A DNA stretch of 64,000 nucleotides from Streptomyces sp. NBC_00490 (GTDB lineage Bacteria > Actinomycetota > Actinomycetes > Streptomycetales > Streptomycetaceae). The stretch is from contig NZ_CP107870.1 in assembly GCF_036013645.1 (NCBI RefSeq), forward strand, positions 166,518 to 230,517, given 5' to 3'. The notes below the pieces were generated by a model. The model did no database searches and was not told the DNA's origin. It saw only the letters and a list, made by a program, of their open reading frames with translations. Position 1 is the first letter of the stretch. Every line of letters starts with the position of its first letter. Shown piece after piece: positions 8,011 to 16,278 of this stretch. The position numbers were made by a program, and so were the translations under genes.

Positions 8011-10269
8011 ATGTTCGACAGGCTTTCACGCCTGGTGCTGCGCTCACCGCGCAAGGTGGTTCTCTTCACCTTGCTGCTGGTGTTCCTCGCCGGAGCCGCA
8101 GGCGGCGGCCTGCAAGACCGGCTCACCTCGGGCGGCTACGAGGCCACCGGCACCGAGTCCCGTGCTGCGGCAGAGGAGTTGGAGAAGACCTTCAAGCACG
8201 GCGAACCGAACCTGCTGCTGCTGGTCGAGGACAAGCGGGGCGTCGACGACGCCTCCGTCGCCGCGGCCGGCCGTGACCTGACACAGAAGCTGGCCAAGGA
8301 GTCCGACATCACCGATGTCGTCTCCTACTGGACCACCGGCAGTAAGGCGCTGCGCAGCAAGGACGGCGACAAGGCCATCGTGCTCGGCCGGATCGACGGC
8401 GACTTCGACGACCAGATCGACTGGGCGAAGAAGATCGACGAGAAGTACTCCGGTACCGTCGACGGCCTCGAGGTCAAGACCGGTGGCTCGGCCATGATGT
8501 GGCACGAGAACATCGAGACCTCCAGCAAGGACGCCTCCAAGGCCGAGGGCATGGTCTTCCCGCTGCTCCTCATCGTGCTGGTCGTCATCTTCGGCAGCGC
8601 CCTGGTCGCGCTGCTGCCGGTGGCCGTCGCGTTCGGCGCGATGCTGGCGTCGATGGGTGCGCTGTTCACCATCACCTTCTTCAACGACACCTCCAGCGTC
8701 GTCGTCAACACCACGACGTTCCTCGGTATCGGTCTGGGCATCGACTACTGCCTGCTGTTCGTGACCCGCTACCGCGAGGAACTGCGCCAGGGCCGGGACA
8801 TCAACACCGCGATCACCACGACCCTGCGCACCGCCGGCCGCACCATCCTGTTCTCCGCGCTCACCGTGGCCGTCGCGTTCGTCGGCCTGCTCGTCCTGCC
8901 GTTCACGATGCTGCGCTCGCTCGCGATCGGCTGCATGACCACCGCACTGGTCGCCGCCGCGGTCACTCTCATCCTGGCCCCGGCGGTGCTGCGCTGGATC
9001 GGCCCGCGCGTCGACAAGTGGAGCCTGTTCAAGCGCAAGCAGAACCCGGCCAACGACGGCGGCGGCTTCTGGCACCGCACGTCCACCGCCGTGATGCGCC
9101 GTCCGGTGCGGGTCGCCGTGCTGATCCTCGCCGTCGTCATCACCCTCGGCCTGCCGTCCATGGACATGAAGCTGCGGCTGCCCGACGAGGCGGTCCTGCC
9201 CGCCGACGCCAAGTCCGCCCAGGTCGCCCAGGTGCTGAAGAAGGACTTCGACACCCGCGAGCAGCAGGCCCTGACCGTGGTCGCGGCCAACGCCGGCGAC
9301 CCGAGCACGAAGACCGACACCATCGACGCCTACGCCAAGGACCTCTCGAAGGTCGCCGACGTCAGCCGCGTCGACGCCCTGACCGGCTCCTACGTCGACG
9401 GTGCCAAGGTCGCCGAGGCGACCGAGGCCAACACCCGCTTCGGGGTGACTGCGGGCACCTACCTGTCCGTGGTGCCGTCGGTCGACGCCTACGGCTCGCA
9501 GGGCGAGAAGCTCGTCGAGGCGGTGCGTGACACCAAGGCGCCGTTCGACATCAAGGTCGGTGGCCCGGCGGCGGTCAGCGTCGACACCTTCGACACGCTG
9601 CGCGAGAACCTGCCGCTGTCCGGGGCGATCCTGTTCATCGGCATGTTCCTGCTGCTGTTCCTGCTCACCGGCAGCATCCTGCTGCCGCTGCAGTCGATCC
9701 TGCTGACCGTGCTCAGCCTCACCGCCACCTTCGGCGCCCTGGTCTTCATCTTCCAGGAAGGCCACATGGCAAGCCTGTTCGGTGACTTCATCATCACCGG
9801 CAGCATCACCTGGACCGTGCCGATCATGTGCTTCGGTCTGGCCTTCGCCCTGTCGATGGACTACCAGGTGTTCATGCTGTCGCGGATCAAGGAGGAGTAC
9901 GACCGTACCGGCGACAACGAACTGGCCGTCGCCAACGGTCTGGAGCGGGTCGGCAAGGTCGTCACCTACGCGGCCGTGCTGCTCTCGCTGGTCTTCCTGG
10001 TCCTCATCACCTCCGGCATCAGCTACATGAAGGCGATCGGCCTCGGTATGGCACTGGCGATCCTCATGGACGCCACCCTGATCCGCGGCGGTCTCCTGCC
10101 GGCCCTGATGAAGCTGTTCGGCAGCGCCAACTGGTGGGCGCCAGGCCCGCTGCGGAAGTTCCACGCCCGCTACGGCCTCAGTGAGGCCGAAACGGAGCCG
10201 GCACCGCCGATCCCCGGCGGGCGCACCGGAAGCGACACCGACACTCCGGTCCCCAGCCAGCCGCACTGA
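8011..10269 (+). CDS. MMPL/RND-family transporter
   Basis: A 752-residue inner-membrane exporter with the duplicated MMPL layout: one N-terminal membrane helix, a ~150-residue extracytoplasmic loop, six helices, a second loop, and six more helices. The paired intramembrane segments GIDYCLLFVTRYREE and SMDYQVFMLSRIKEE carry the acidic/aromatic residues used for proton coupling in this family. The ATG follows an AGGAGGAACG site nine bases upstream, and the upstream reading frame is discarded. MMPL proteins export lipids and hydrophobic metabolites using the proton gradient, so this is the probable self-resistance/export component of the cluster. A strong hairpin follows the gene. Confidence 0.92.
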   Translation: MFDRLSRLVLRSPRKVVLFTLLLVFLAGAAGGGLQDRLTSGGYEATGTESRAAAEELEKTFKHGEPNLLLLVEDKRGVDDASVAAAGRDLTQKLAKESDITDVVSYWTTGSKALRSKDGDKAIVLGRIDGDFDDQIDWAKKIDEKYSGTVDGLEVKTGGSAMMWHENIETSSKDASKAEGMVFPLLLIVLVVIFGSALVALLPVAVAFGAMLASMGALFTITFFNDTSSVVVNTTTFLGIGLGIDYCLLFVTRYREELRQGRDINTAITTTLRTAGRTILFSALTVAVAFVGLLVLPFTMLRSLAIGCMTTALVAAAVTLILAPAVLRWIGPRVDKWSLFKRKQNPANDGGGFWHRTSTAVMRRPVRVAVLILAVVITLGLPSMDMKLRLPDEAVLPADAKSAQVAQVLKKDFDTREQQALTVVAANAGDPSTKTDTIDAYAKDLSKVADVSRVDALTGSYVDGAKVAEATEANTRFGVTAGTYLSVVPSVDAYGSQGEKLVEAVRDTKAPFDIKVGGPAAVSVDTFDTLRENLPLSGAILFIGMFLLLFLLTGSILLPLQSILLTVLSLTATFGALVFIFQEGHMASLFGDFIITGSITWTVPIMCFGLAFALSMDYQVFMLSRIKEEYDRTGDNELAVANGLERVGKVVTYAAVLLSLVFLVLITSGISYMKAIGLGMALAILMDATLIRGGLLPALMKLFGSANWWAPGPLRKFHARYGLSEAETEPAPPIPGGRTGSDTDTPVPSQPH

Positions 10270-10279
10270 CGCCGCACCG

Positions 10280-10327
10280 GCCGCCGCCGGCCCGACCCCG
10301 CACACAGCGGGGCGGGCCGGCGGCGGC
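10280..10327 (+). terminator. strong GC hairpin after the MMPL gene
   Basis: About 21 base pairs can form between the GCCGCCGCCGGCCCG arm and its complement around an ACACA-centred loop, with a single bulged A. There is no T-tract, as is usual in Streptomyces. It sits in the 107-bp gap between the MMPL gene and the second ligase, so it may attenuate rather than fully stop readthrough. Confidence 0.6.
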
Positions 10328-10376
10328 CCCGGCTCCAGGCGTCCCCGAGAGGTCCTACGACGGAAGAGAACGGCCG

Positions 10377-11990
10377 ATGCCCAAGACCAAGCGCCCCAAG
10401 AACATAGGGGCCCACTTCGACCACTTCGCCGGGAAGCCGGGGCCCATCTGGCACCTGGACCGGCCCTTCGACATCGCCCCCGACGCGGGCCGCGCCTACG
10501 ACTCCACGTCCCTGGCGCACCTGGTGCAGGACATGTCGGGACGCCTGTACGCGGCGGGACTGCGCCGCGGCGACCGGCTGGCGATCATCAAGCACAACCA
10601 CATGGACGTCGTCCTGCTGGCCGCGGCCGCCGCCCGGATCGGCGGCCTGCCCGCCATGATCACCTCGACCTTTGCGCCGGACACCCTCGGCAAGATGATG
10701 GAGCGTCTGGAACCGAAGGTGATCGTCGCCTCCGACGACGTGCTGGCGGCCGCCCACGAACAGGGCGTCCAGCTGGCCGGACCCGGCACCCGGGTGCTCG
10801 CCGTCGAGGGCGAGCTGCTGTCCGGCGACGCCACCCGCCTCGCCGACCTCGCCGGCAGCGACATCCCCGCGCCGGACCTGCGCCCGGACTCCGAGCCGAT
10901 GCTGCTCACCCACACCTCCGGCACCACGGGCATCCCGAAGTTCGTGATGCACTCGGCGGACACCATCGGCGTGTACGGGGTGATGGAGACCATCCGCATC
11001 CCGTTCCTGTCCACGCGCCCCGACGACACCGTCGCCTCCTGCATAGCCTTCGTGCACTCGCGCGCCGTGACGTGGGTGATGGCCCAGTCGGTGCTGATCC
11101 CCTCCAAGGTCGTGGTGCTCGGTGGCTCCGACCCGGACGTGGTCGTGGAGACGCTCGGGCGCAACCGCCCCACCACACTGGAGGCCTGCCCCAACATCTT
11201 CCAGCGCTGGGAGCACCTGCCGAAGGCGCACCCGGAGCTCTTCAGCGACGTACGGATGTTCGTCTCCACCTTCGACGCCATCCACCCCAGCACGATCCGC
11301 ACCTTCATGGAGACCAGCCGCCGGCGCCGCCCGGTGTGGGCGCAGAGCTGGGGGCAGAGCGAGATCGGTCCCGCCACGCTGGCGCAGTACCCCAAGCGCA
11401 AGGTGATGCGGAAACGATCCGACGACCACGGGACGTTCACCCGGAACGTGGGCCGGCCGGTCCCCTTCGTCACCAAGATCAAGGTGGTCGACCCGGAGAC
11501 CCGCCGCCCGGTCTCACGCGGCAAGAGCGGCCTGGTCCTGATCAACGGCAAGGGCCGCTGCCTGGGCTACCTCGGCGAGCCCGAGCGCTACAACGAGAAG
11601 GTCTGGGACGGCTGGTGGAACACCGGTGACATCGGCGTCCACCGCTGGGACGGCACCGTGGACATCCTTGACCGAGAGGTCGACGTCATACCCGGCACCA
11701 GCGGCATCGAGCTGGAGAGCCTGCTGCTGGAACGTCTCGAGGACGCCTCCGAGGTCATTGTGCTCGGCAACCCCAACGGACTGCCCGTGCCGATCATCTC
11801 GACCCACAGCGGCACCCTGGACCGCGACGCGTGGAAGCGTGCCACGGCCGGTCTGATCGCGCTCGACGAGCCCCGGATCATCGACTGGGACGACTTCCCG
11901 CGCACCGGCACGTGGAAGGTACGCCGGTTCGACCTGCGGGAGAAGGTGCTGCAGAGCAGCGAGACCTTCGGCAGTGGCCGCTGGACATGA
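10377..11990 (+). CDS. ANL-superfamily acyl/aryl adenylating ligase (copy 2)
   Basis: A 537-residue paralogue of the ligase at 1380-2999. It retains HTSGTTGIPK, WGQSEIG, WWNTGDIG, DREVDVIPG and PRTGTWKVRR with the C-terminal catalytic lysine, so it should form acyl-adenylates. The two copies are similar over their whole length, including the same unusual A8 hinge, which suggests duplication within this cluster and separation onto two related acids or two carriers. It lies after a hairpin and ends the left plus-strand block; the 97 bp to the convergent TetR gene hold two perfect stem-loops. Acid specificity cannot be read from the sequence. Confidence 0.88.
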   Translation: MPKTKRPKNIGAHFDHFAGKPGPIWHLDRPFDIAPDAGRAYDSTSLAHLVQDMSGRLYAAGLRRGDRLAIIKHNHMDVVLLAAAAARIGGLPAMITSTFAPDTLGKMMERLEPKVIVASDDVLAAAHEQGVQLAGPGTRVLAVEGELLSGDATRLADLAGSDIPAPDLRPDSEPMLLTHTSGTTGIPKFVMHSADTIGVYGVMETIRIPFLSTRPDDTVASCIAFVHSRAVTWVMAQSVLIPSKVVVLGGSDPDVVVETLGRNRPTTLEACPNIFQRWEHLPKAHPELFSDVRMFVSTFDAIHPSTIRTFMETSRRRRPVWAQSWGQSEIGPATLAQYPKRKVMRKRSDDHGTFTRNVGRPVPFVTKIKVVDPETRRPVSRGKSGLVLINGKGRCLGYLGEPERYNEKVWDGWWNTGDIGVHRWDGTVDILDREVDVIPGTSGIELESLLLERLEDASEVIVLGNPNGLPVPIISTHSGTLDRDAWKRATAGLIALDEPRIIDWDDFPRTGTWKVRRFDLREKVLQSSETFGSGRWT

Positions 11991-12008
11991 CCCGTAAGAA
12001 CCCTTGAG

Positions 12009-12034
12009 CCTCGGCCCGGACACCCGGGCCGAGG
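12009..12034. terminator. perfect 11-bp stem-loop between convergent genes
   Basis: CCTCGGCCCGG and CCGGGCCGAGG flank the loop ACAC. Together with the next hairpin it separates the ligase gene from the convergent TetR gene and would work in both directions. Confidence 0.7.
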
Positions 12035-12079
12035 ACGGCAGCGGGCCGGCCCGTATCGAACGGGCCGGCCCGCTGCCGT
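12035..12079. terminator. perfect 20-bp stem-loop between convergent genes
   Basis: The arms from 12035 to 12054 and from 12060 to 12079 are exact reverse complements around the loop ATCGA. It ends eight bases before the stop codon of the TetR gene and directly follows the first hairpin, forming a double bidirectional terminator. Confidence 0.78.
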
Positions 12080-12087
12080 GTCCGGAC

Positions 12088-12690
12088 TCAGGCCCGCGAG
12101 GCGGGCACGCCCAGGCCGGCCAGCGCGTGGTCGGCGAGGGAGGCGGCCAGCTCGGCGGTGAGCGGGCCGGTGCCCAGCAGCAGCCGGAACCACAGGGAGC
12201 CGAAGACCAGGTCGACTGCCGTGTTCAGATCGATGTCGGTACGCAACTGGCCCTGTTCCTGGGCCAGTTCGAAACGGGCTCGGGCCACCGTCCGGTTGGG
12301 CGTGTACACCTTCTTCAGGAAGGCCGCCGCGAGACGTTCGTCCGAGTGGATCTCGGCGATGACGGCCCGCAGGTGCGGACCGATGCCGGGATCGGCGAAC
12401 AGCCGTGCCGTGGCGGCCAGTTGCTGCTCCAGATCCGCCCGGATGTCACCGGTGCGGGGAAACCTCATGTGCGGGGCGACGGCGTGCAGCAGCGCCTCCA
12501 TCACGAGCAGGTTCTTGGCGGGCCACCCGGCCCGCACCACCTCCTCGTCCACGCCCGCGCGCCGGGCGGCGTCACCCACGTCGAACGCCTCGTAGGCACG
12601 CTCGCGGCACAGTCCGAGCACCGCGTCGAAGACCCGCTCACGCGTCGTCACATCGCCCGCCACCAGGGCGGATTGCTCCACGCTTGTCAT
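12088..12690 (-). CDS. TetR-family transcriptional regulator
   Basis: A 200-residue regulator with an N-terminal three-helix DNA-binding domain (RERVFDAVLGLCRERAYEAF, then a degenerate VGDAARRAGVDEEVVRAGW recognition helix) and a helical ligand domain whose later part has the VDLVFGSLWFRLLLG pattern of TetR_C dimerisation helices. ATG at 12690 is chosen over an upstream in-frame start because the domain begins ten residues later and the longer version would run across the divergent promoter region. It faces the P450 gene with 218 bp between the two starts, so it probably controls the P450-SnoaL-Ada unit and itself. The ligand may be the cluster product. Confidence 0.85.
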   Translation of the reverse strand: MTSVEQSALVAGDVTTRERVFDAVLGLCRERAYEAFDVGDAARRAGVDEEVVRAGWPAKNLLVMEALLHAVAPHMRFPRTGDIRADLEQQLAATARLFADPGIGPHLRAVIAEIHSDERLAAAFLKKVYTPNRTVARARFELAQEQGQLRTDIDLNTAVDLVFGSLWFRLLLGTGPLTAELAASLADHALAGLGVPASRA

Positions 12691-12908
12691 GTGCAAAAGC
12701 GTATTGCGCTGCCCGTCGGGGCCCGAGCCGAGCGCCCTGACAACAACTGGCCATGCAGGAAATGACGGCTCCCCCGCCACCTGTCCGCTGTGGTTCCGTG
12801 AGGCCCACTGGCCGAAAGAGACAGCGAGCCGGCGCGGATCAGCGCGGGCGGAGCCGGATGTCCTGAGCGTTCTGCGACAGGGGACAAACAACTCCAAGCG
12901 GAGGACAT
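12691..12908. promoter_or_regulatory. divergent promoter region TetR/P450, with a weak dyad at 12693-12707
   Basis: This 218-bp gap must hold start signals for both directions. Next to the TetR start there is a short dyad, GCAA-N7-TTGC (12693-12707), which could be part of an autoregulatory operator; the arms are only four bases so this is weak. A GCGGAGGAC ribosome site precedes the P450 GTG. No convincing -35/-10 pair was found. Confidence 0.35.
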
Positions 12909-14150
12909 GTGAGCGGCACGACGACGACGCGGGCTGGTGCCGGGGGCATGCTCGGCTTCGACCCCACCGACCCAGGTTTCCAGCAGGACCCCTACCAGCA
13001 CTACCGGCGCCTGCGGGAAAGCACCCCCGTCTTCCGCAGCCCGGCGGGCTTCTGGGTGCTCACCCGGCACCGGGAGTGCGACCTCGTCATGAGGGACGAG
13101 CGGTTCGGCTATCCGTCGCCCGCGGCGACGGCCCCGGACACGCCCGACGGGACGGCGCTGCCCGGCGGATTCGCCGACCAGCGCCACATGCTCATCTTCA
13201 TGAACCCGCCGGACCACACCCGGATGCGCCGCGTCCTGCGCGACACCTTCGGACCGCGCGTCATGCGCAGCGCCAACGGCTACATCGAGCAGCGGACCGG
13301 GCAACTCCTCGACGAGGCCCTGCACAACGGCCCCGAGTTCGACCTCATCACCGCCCTCGCGCACCGGCTGCCGTTCGGAGTCATCTGCCACCTGCTCGGG
13401 GTGCCGGAGCCCGACCACCTGATGATCGAGAAGTGGGCGCAGGACTACCTGGCCGGCGTGAGCCCCTCGTTCACCGTCTCCCAGGCCAACCACCAGGCCA
13501 GGGACGAGGCACTGACCGGGCTCAACGACTACTTCCTCGCGCTGGCGGCAGAGCGGCGCCGCGCACCGGGAGAGGACGTGCTGAGCCGCCTCGCGGCCGC
13601 GGCCGACCAGGGAGAGATCAGCGAACAGGAGCTCCTGGGCACCTGCATCCTGCTGTTCATCGCCGGACACGGCACGACCACCAACCTCATCGGCAACGGT
13701 GCCCTCGCCCTGCTGCGACACCCCGACCAGCTGGCCCGGTTCCGCAGCGAGCCGGAACTGGCGGGCAGCGCCGTCGAGGAACTCCTGCGCTACGACTCGC
13801 CCTCCCACCTGTCCATCCGGGTGGCGTTCGAGGACGTCGACCTCGGCGAGGGCAACGTGGTCGGCGCGGGCGAACAGGTCATCGCCGTCCGGGGCGCCGC
13901 CAACCGCGACCCCGACGCCTTCCCGGACCCGGACACCCTCGACCTCGGCCGCACCGACAACCGCCACCTCAGCTTCGCCTCGGGCATCCACGTCTGCTTC
14001 GGCGCGCCCCTGGCCCGCACCCAGGGCAAGGTCGCCCTCGGCACGCTCTTCCGCCGGGCACCCGGGCTGACGCTGGCCGCCGACCGGTTCGAGTACAAGC
14101 CCAGCCTGCTCTCCCGCGCACTGGAAGCCCTCCCGGTCACCACCGGCTGA
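12909..14150 (+). CDS. cytochrome P450
   Basis: A 413-residue soluble bacterial P450. The I-helix oxygen-binding motif is AGHGTTT, the ExxR pair lies in EELLRYDSP, and the heme-binding loop is FASGIHVCFGAPLART with the axial cysteine at residue 363. All signature elements are intact. It uses a GTG start with GGAGGAC just upstream. Probably a hydroxylase or oxidative tailoring enzyme of the cluster, needing ferredoxin; the ferredoxin gene at 20782-21102 is a candidate partner. It is followed after 35 bp by the SnoaL-like gene, in the same unit. Confidence 0.92.
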   Translation: MSGTTTTRAGAGGMLGFDPTDPGFQQDPYQHYRRLRESTPVFRSPAGFWVLTRHRECDLVMRDERFGYPSPAATAPDTPDGTALPGGFADQRHMLIFMNPPDHTRMRRVLRDTFGPRVMRSANGYIEQRTGQLLDEALHNGPEFDLITALAHRLPFGVICHLLGVPEPDHLMIEKWAQDYLAGVSPSFTVSQANHQARDEALTGLNDYFLALAAERRRAPGEDVLSRLAAAADQGEISEQELLGTCILLFIAGHGTTTNLIGNGALALLRHPDQLARFRSEPELAGSAVEELLRYDSPSHLSIRVAFEDVDLGEGNVVGAGEQVIAVRGAANRDPDAFPDPDTLDLGRTDNRHLSFASGIHVCFGAPLARTQGKVALGTLFRRAPGLTLAADRFEYKPSLLSRALEALPVTTG

Positions 14151-14185
14151 GTTCCGCGCACCCACCCTCAACCTTGGAGATTCGG

Positions 14186-14929
14186 ATGAGTACCAAGAAC
14201 CTCATCGTGGAAGGCGTGCTGGAGCTGACCGGCGGCGCCGACACCGACGGCGCCCTCGAGAAGTACTACGCGCCCGACTTCACCCAGCACAGCCCGCTGT
14301 GCTCGGACGGTCCGGCGGGCCTGCGCCAGCTGACCGAGCGGGCCAAGGGCGCCGGCGCCCAGTACGAGCTGCTGCGCTCGATCGCCGAGGACGACCTGGT
14401 GCTGCTGCACGCCCGGGTCACCGGCCTCGCCGAGGTGCCGCTCATCCTGTTCAACCTGTACCGCGCCGGCGACAACAAGATCCAGGAGCACTGGGAGGCG
14501 CTGGGCCCGGAGATCGGCCCGACCGCGTCCGGCCACGACATGGGCGACGGCCCCGCCGAGGTCACCGACCGCGACCGCACCGCCGCGAACAAGGACCTGG
14601 TACGCCGCCTGATCGACGAGGTCTACGTCGGCGGCGACCTGGCCGCGCTCGACGGATACGTCAAGGACGGCGAGCTGACCCGGCACGCCCCCGGAGTCGC
14701 CGACGGTGTCGCCGGCCTGCGCGAGACGCTCGCCGGCGCCGACTACCTCAAGGTCCACCGGGTCCTGGCCGAGGGCAACTTCGTCTTCACCCACTCCGAA
14801 GGCACCCTGAACGGCACACCGCACGCCTTCGGCGACCTGTTCCGCGTCGCGGACGGGAAGATCGTCGAGTACTGGGACATCAGGACCGAGATCCCCGAGC
14901 AACTGCCGCACAGCAACGGCATGTTCTGA
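14186..14929 (+). CDS. tandem SnoaL-like (NTF2-fold) protein
   Basis: A 247-residue protein made of two consecutive SnoaL-like domains: residues ~1-118 (YYAPDFTQHSPL, then FNLYRAGDNKIQEHWE) and ~130-247 (ELTRHAPGVADG, then LFRVADGKIVEYWDI). Each half has the conserved Asp/His of the cone-shaped pocket and the closing strand with W or Y. Single-domain relatives act as cyclases, isomerases or small hydrolases such as limonene epoxide hydrolase, often as homodimers; a fused pair would be an internal dimer. It lies between the P450 and the Ada-like regulator, with a TTGGAG site. An epoxide-opening or cyclisation role after the flavin epoxidase is an inference. Confidence 0.84.
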   Translation: MSTKNLIVEGVLELTGGADTDGALEKYYAPDFTQHSPLCSDGPAGLRQLTERAKGAGAQYELLRSIAEDDLVLLHARVTGLAEVPLILFNLYRAGDNKIQEHWEALGPEIGPTASGHDMGDGPAEVTDRDRTAANKDLVRRLIDEVYVGGDLAALDGYVKDGELTRHAPGVADGVAGLRETLAGADYLKVHRVLAEGNFVFTHSEGTLNGTPHAFGDLFRVADGKIVEYWDIRTEIPEQLPHSNGMF

Positions 14930-14943
14930 GCGGGGGAGAGAAG

Positions 14944-15906
14944 ATGAGGGCGGCGCCGGCACCGACACGGCCGCCGGCGGCCGCCGACGGTGACCTCCGC
15001 GCGTACGAGAGCGACGAACAGCGCTGGCGAGCGGTCCGGGAACGCGACGACGCCGCCGACGGACGGTTCTACTACGCCGTGACGACGACCGGGATCTACA
15101 ACCGGCCCTCGTGCGCGGCACGCCTGGCGCGGCGGGAGAACGTGGAGTTCCACGCGTCGCTCGAGGAACTGCACACCCGAGGCTACCGGCCCTGCCGCCG
15201 CTGCCAGCCGGGCGAGCCCGAGCCGAACCGGCTGCAAGCCGCCATCGTGGCCCGCACCTGCCTGCTGATGAACACCGCGGTGGCGCCACCGAACCTGGAC
15301 GACCTGGCGCACAGCGCCGGCTACAGCCGCTTCCACTTCCACCGCATGTTCAAGTCACTGACCGGCCTGACCCCGCACGCCTACTGGACGGCGGTCCGGG
15401 CACAGCGGGTGCGCGAAGAGCTGATCCGCGCGCGGACCGTCTCCGACGCGATCTACCAGTCGGGCTTCACCACCACGGGCCAGTTCTACGCCGTCTCCTC
15501 GTCGATACTGGGCATGACCCCGCAGGAGTACCGCGCGGGCGGGGCGGGCCTGGAGATCCACTCGGCCATGGGCGCCACCGACGCGGACCCGGTACTGGTG
15601 GCGATGACGGCGACAGGAGTCTGCGCGGTTCTGGAGGGCCCGGAGCACGCGGCCCGCGCGCGGCTGGCGGAACTCTTCCCCTATGCGGTGCGCCGTGCCG
15701 ACGACCGGGGCTTCGAAGCGCGACTCGCCCACGCACTGGCTCACCCCGCGGCCGGGCATCCCGTCGATGCGCTTCTTCCGCGGGATGTCCGCCGAGTCTG
15801 CCGGCATGAGCGGATCCGCCGACTGCTCCGCATCCATCTGGACCCGGCATCCGCCTCCGGTCCCGCCCCGGCCCCCGGCAAGGAGACGGCGCTGCACGTG
15901 AGCTGA
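14944..15906 (+). CDS. Ada-derived AraC-type regulator lacking alkyl-acceptor residues
   Basis: A 320-residue protein with the order of Ada: an N-terminal metal-binding domain (residues ~25-95), an AraC-type double helix-turn-helix (~100-190) and a truncated C-terminal domain. In E. coli Ada the acceptor for phosphotriester methyl groups is Cys38 in GIFCRPSC; here the segment is GIYNRPSC, with Asn53 in its place, although Cys57, Cys84 and Cys87 remain. The C-terminal part begins like the RNase-H-like half of an O6-alkylguanine transferase (GVCAVLEGPEHA) but no PCHRV active-site motif is present. It is therefore probably a plain transcription factor recruited from DNA repair. Its gene is the last of the P450 unit and is followed by a T-rich hairpin. 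Confidence 0.83.
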   Translation: MRAAPAPTRPPAAADGDLRAYESDEQRWRAVRERDDAADGRFYYAVTTTGIYNRPSCAARLARRENVEFHASLEELHTRGYRPCRRCQPGEPEPNRLQAAIVARTCLLMNTAVAPPNLDDLAHSAGYSRFHFHRMFKSLTGLTPHAYWTAVRAQRVREELIRARTVSDAIYQSGFTTTGQFYAVSSSILGMTPQEYRAGGAGLEIHSAMGATDADPVLVAMTATGVCAVLEGPEHAARARLAELFPYAVRRADDRGFEARLAHALAHPAAGHPVDALLPRDVRRVCRHERIRRLLRIHLDPASASGPAPAPGKETALHVS

Positions 15907-15924
15907 GCGCCCGCACCACCACAC

Positions 15925-15954
15925 AGCCCGCCCGTGACGTCTGCCGGGCGGGCT
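15925..15954 (+). terminator. intrinsic-type terminator after the Ada-like gene
   Basis: AGCCCGCCCG and CGGGCGGGCT form a perfect 10-bp stem with a 10-base loop, followed by TCTTCAT, a short pyrimidine run. It closes the P450 operon. Confidence 0.75.
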
Positions 15955-16278
15955 TCTTCATGCACCGTGGCGTGATCTTTCCTACGAGCCGACCACCCAG
16001 GTCCGCGGCGGGCACATCAGGATCTCGCCATGCGGCGTCCTTTGTCACATCGCCGTCGCCGAGGCCGTCTTCGGTCTGAATCCGCAGGCCGCACACGCCG
16101 TCGGGCCTGGCCCGTACGACGGTCCGGGAGCCTCCTCGCCGTGTTTGTCAGCCGTTGCGAAAATGCGCCGGGCGGGCGGGAAAGCCGCCGAGTACGAGCG
16201 CAATTTTCTGAGTGCCGGTGGCGTGAACCGATCTATAGCGTGGCCGTATTGACTCATCAGGACAAAGGGGTTGGCTCG
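15955..16278 (+). promoter_or_regulatory. 324-bp gap upstream of the BBE-type oxidase
   Basis: No gene is evident here. The sequence is less GC-biased near 16150-16260 and contains TATAGC at 16231-16236 and TTGACT close to the start, but no properly spaced promoter pair could be named. The oxidase likely has its own promoter in this stretch because a terminator precedes it. Confidence 0.35.

Noticed and set aside
8044..10305. Long minus-strand frame (753 codons) across the MMPL gene
   Set aside because: It is antisense to a gene with clear family motifs, has repetitive Gly/Asp/His composition and no ribosome site. It results from GC bias.
12691..12897. Longer TetR version starting at 12897
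   Set aside because: It would cover the divergent promoter region and adds 69 unconserved residues before the HTH.
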